The notes beneath the pieces were generated by a model. That model was given only the letters and a program-made list of their open reading frames with translations. It ran no database searches and was not told the DNA's origin. The position numbers and the translations under genes are program-made. This document shows, piece after piece, positions 7,591 through 8,790 of a DNA stretch of 8,790 nucleotides (its first letter is position 1; every line of letters starts with the position of its first letter). The DNA comes from an uncultured Clostridia bacterium (GTDB lineage Bacteria > Bacillota > Clostridia > Oscillospirales > Ruminococcaceae): the NCBI GenBank assembly GCA_947177545.1, contig CAMWVF010000027.1, positions 1 to 8,790 of the forward strand, in the 5' to 3' direction.

Positions 7591-7635
7591 AGCATACTTG
7601 TTTGCAGGCATACTCGTTTGCAAGCATACTCGCGT
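7588..7635. repeat. Three tandem 16-bp repeats
   Basis: The units are GCAAGCATACTTGTTT (7588-7603), GCAGGCATACTCGTTT (7604-7619) and GCAAGCATACTCGCGT (7620-7635), directly abutting. The first unit contains a dyad, CAAG-CATA-CTTG; the others keep it imperfectly. The TACTTG core also appears in the palindromic control region upstream of the HxlR-type gene, so these may be tandem binding sites upstream of the MATE gene. Spacing is 16 bp, so successive sites would lie about one and a half helical turns apart. Confidence 0.85.
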
Positions 7636-7657
7636 ATGGGCAGATTCTAAGTACCTT

Positions 7658-7763
7658 TTACAGCCATTCCACGAAGAAAATGTATAAAATCAGAGCCGAA
7701 ATCTTGCTTATATGGATTTTGGTTAATGATTTTGGTTGCATTTTCAAAGTGGAAATGCTGTAA
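7658..7763. repeat. 106-bp long imperfect hairpin next to the HxlR-type stop codon
   Basis: The outer arms 7658-7672 and 7749-7763 match at 13 of 15 positions. Then GAAAATG (7676-7682) pairs with CATTTTC (7739-7745), AAAATCA (7686-7692) pairs with TGATTTT (7727-7733), and 7694-7703 pairs with 7715-7724 (two G-U pairs in the rightward RNA). An 11-nt loop remains. It ends 2 bp from the regulator's stop codon. No U-tract follows on either strand, so it is not a canonical terminator. It could be a small MITE-like or REP-like element, an mRNA 3' end stabiliser, or a small RNA; no clear target-site duplication is visible. Confidence 0.7.
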
Positions 7764-7765
7764 GA

Positions 7766-8095
7766 TCACCTATGCTTCTCCCCCCACTCGCACATCTGGT
7801 CGAGTATGGGTATCAGCGACTTGCCACGCTCCGTAAGGCTGTACTCCACCTTTGGGGGTATCTGAGGATACTCCTTGCGGTTCACGAGACCGTCCGACTC
7901 CAGTTCCTTTAAGGTGACGCTGAGGGTCTTGTAGGATATGCCGCAGATATATTTTTTCATTTCGTTAAAGCGGACAACGCCGAAGTCCATAAGCGTATAC
8001 AAAATAAACATCTTGTATTTGCCCTGTATCAGGGACATTGTATAGCTGAATCCCGTTTCCTCAAGCCTACAGTCTTTTATACATTCCATGCCCAC
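7766..8095 (-). CDS. HxlR-family winged-helix transcriptional regulator
   Basis: This 109-aa DNA-binding regulator has the usual HxlR length. Family hallmarks are IQGKYKMFILYTL (residues 23-35, the GGKWK-like segment), a helix-turn-helix around VRFNEMKKYICGISYKTLSV with the recognition helix TLKELESDGLVNRKEY, and the wing PPKVEYSLTERGKSL. Cysteines at 5, 9, 51 and 102 include N-terminal ones comparable to the redox-sensing Cys of YodB-like members, so thiol or electrophile sensing is plausible but inferred. I chose the GTG start (complement of 8093-8095) because AGGAGAG (complement of 8103-8109) is 7 nt upstream. The in-frame ATG at 8089 would be 13 nt away. It is divergent from the flavoprotein gene and upstream of the MATE gene, so it probably controls one or both, plus itself. 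Confidence 0.93.
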   Translation of the reverse strand: MGMECIKDCRLEETGFSYTMSLIQGKYKMFILYTLMDFGVVRFNEMKKYICGISYKTLSVTLKELESDGLVNRKEYPQIPPKVEYSLTERGKSLIPILDQMCEWGEKHR

Positions 8096-8116
8096 AATAA
8101 CACTCTCCTAAAGGTT

Positions 8117-8128
8117 AGTATATATACT
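8117..8128. promoter_or_regulatory. Perfect 12-bp palindrome, candidate HxlR-type autoregulatory operator
   Basis: AGTATATATACT is self-complementary and extends loosely to TTAGTA-TATA-TACTTG (8115-8130). It lies 22 bp upstream of the regulator's GTG. It also contains TATACT on the minus strand, a possible -10 element for the regulator, so binding here would block that gene. No good -35 is visible for this minus-strand promoter. Confidence 0.45.
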
Positions 8129-8135
8129 TGATGTT

Positions 8136-8160
8136 AGTACCGCACTTAAATGTGCGTACT
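8136..8160. promoter_or_regulatory. Second inverted repeat, candidate operator abutting the flavoprotein promoter
   Basis: AGTAC-C-GCAC (8136-8145) pairs with GTGC-GTACT (8152-8160) around TTAAAT, leaving one unpaired C at 8141. Both this site and the palindrome 8 bp to the left are framed by TTAGTA and TACTTG. Its right edge touches the -35 element of the rightward promoter, a suitable place for a regulator to control the oxidoreductase gene. Confidence 0.5.
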
Positions 8161-8188
8161 TGCAATCAATTGTAATTATTGATATAAT
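8160..8188 (+). promoter_or_regulatory. Sigma-A-type promoter of the flavoprotein gene
   Basis: TTGCAA (8160-8165) and a perfect TATAAT (8183-8188) are 17 bp apart. Transcription would start near 8195, giving a leader of about 48 nt with a small GACTT/AAGTC stem (8198-8213) and a strong AGGAGG. An AT-rich dyad, TAATTAT/ATAATTA (8173-8190), overlaps the -10 region. Confidence 0.75.
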
Positions 8189-8242
8189 TATAGCATAGAC
8201 TTACCGAAAAGTCAATTTAAAAATTATATCAGGAGGTTTTTT

Positions 8243-8788
8243 ATGAGCAAAAAAATTGTTGTAATTACAGGAAGTCCGAGAAAAAACGGAAACAGCTTTG
8301 CCATGACCGATGCGTTTATAAAGGCTGCGGAGGCAAAGGGACATACAGTAACGCGTTTTGACGCCGCCATGAAAAATGTGGGAGGCTGTCACGCCTGCGA
8401 GACCTGCTTCAAATCCGGAAAAGCCTGTTCCTTTGACGATGATTTCAACACTGTCGCTGCCGACATTCTGCAGGCGGACGCCGTTGTTTTCACAATGCCC
8501 GTTTATTGGTACTCAATTCCTGCGCAAATCAAGGGGTTAATTGACAAAATGTTTTCATTTTGCGTTGCGGGAAAAGAGATTGCAGGGAAAAAGTGCGCCC
8601 TGATAACCTGCTGCGAGGAGAACGATATGTCAGTCATGGACGGCGTGAGAATACCAATTGAGCGTACTGCCGCGCTGCTCAAATGGGAAATGGCGGGAGA
8701 GGTTCTTATCCCGGGAGTTCTGAACGTCGGCGATATCGAAAAAACGGACGGCTGCCGTCAGGCTGAACTGTTGGCGGACAAAATTTAG
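8243..8788 (+). CDS. Flavodoxin-fold NAD(P)H-dependent oxidoreductase, iron-sulfur flavoprotein-like
   Basis: This 181-aa soluble flavoprotein is expected to bind FMN and reduce quinones, electrophiles or other acceptors. The FMN phosphate loop is TGSPRKNGNS (residues 9-18). A second flavin contact region is TMPVYWYSIPAQIKGLIDKM (84-103). Cys49, Cys52, Cys55 and Cys62 make a C-x2-C-x2-C-x6-C motif like the compact [4Fe-4S] motif of archaeal and clostridial iron-sulfur flavoproteins. Cluster binding is inferred, since related reductases keep similar cysteines. Another Cys pair is at 123-124. The ATG has AGGAGG at 8231-8236 with 6-nt spacing. It is complete, with the stop TAG at 8786-8788, two bases from the window edge. 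It is transcribed divergently from the HxlR-type regulator, a common arrangement for detoxifying reductases under redox control. Confidence 0.92.
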   Translation: MSKKIVVITGSPRKNGNSFAMTDAFIKAAEAKGHTVTRFDAAMKNVGGCHACETCFKSGKACSFDDDFNTVAADILQADAVVFTMPVYWYSIPAQIKGLIDKMFSFCVAGKEIAGKKCALITCCEENDMSVMDGVRIPIERTAALLKWEMAGEVLIPGVLNVGDIEKTDGCRQAELLADKI

Positions 8789-8790
8789 TC

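Larger units (their letters stand above)
7480..7765. other. 286-bp non-coding region between MATE and HxlR genes, rich in repeats and hairpins
   Basis: I find no credible coding sequence on either strand. From left to right it holds an AT-rich MATE leader (7480-7535), a 10-bp inverted repeat (7543-7590), three 16-bp tandem repeats (7588-7635) and a 106-bp imperfect hairpin (7658-7763). The last repeat also overlaps a small dyad, CATAC-TCGC-GTATG (7625-7638). I do not recognise a known riboswitch class. Confidence 0.8.

Noticed and set aside
7588..7635. CRISPR-like short array
   Set aside because: The 16-bp units abut directly with no spacers, so this is a plain tandem repeat.
7658..7763. Intrinsic terminator of the HxlR-type gene
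   Set aside because: Neither strand has a run of T after the foldback, and the stem has several internal loops. A role in ending or protecting the transcript is still possible by another mechanism.
7658..7763. Insertion with target-site duplication
   Set aside because: The bases just outside the arms (CTT on the left, GAT on the right) do not form a duplication, so a mobile origin cannot be asserted from this copy.

Overview
The window looks like a chromosomal segment from a low-to-mid GC Firmicute, most likely a Clostridia-class gut or rumen bacterium of the Oscillospiraceae/Lachnospiraceae type. This is inferred from strong AGGAGG-type ribosome binding sites, sigma-A-like promoters, a 7TM NarL-type sensor kinase, and the MATE/HxlR gene style. 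No rRNA, tRNA, CRISPR array, insertion sequence or phage gene is visible.

Bases 1-5992 carry a rightward gene run. (1) The 3' part of a very large polytopic membrane protein, open at the left edge, is built from repeats of about 115 residues. Two adjacent repeats share a nearly identical 259-bp DNA block. (2) A 111-aa three-helix membrane protein follows. (3) Next is a 565-aa sensor histidine kinase with a seven-helix membrane domain, a PAS-like linker and a NarL-type kinase core. (4) Its NarL/LuxR response regulator overlaps the kinase gene by 53 bp. A possible promoter lies just after the big membrane gene. A bidirectional hairpin terminator closes the run and also serves the converging gene on the other side.

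Bases 6130-8095 carry two leftward genes: a MATE-family efflux transporter and, upstream of it, an HxlR-family winged-helix regulator. The 286-bp gap between them has three unexplained structures: a 10-bp inverted repeat, a 3 x 16-bp tandem repeat, and a 106-bp long imperfect hairpin next to the regulator's stop codon.

Bases 8096-8788 hold a palindrome-rich divergent control region and a rightward flavodoxin-fold NAD(P)H oxidoreductase with a four-cysteine iron-sulfur-flavoprotein-type motif. The regulator and this flavoprotein form a classic divergent redox or electrophile-response pair, and the MATE pump may belong to the same response. The two-component system and the repeat membrane protein look like a separate envelope or sensing module. 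The least explained elements are the repeat membrane protein and the structured DNA between the MATE and HxlR genes.
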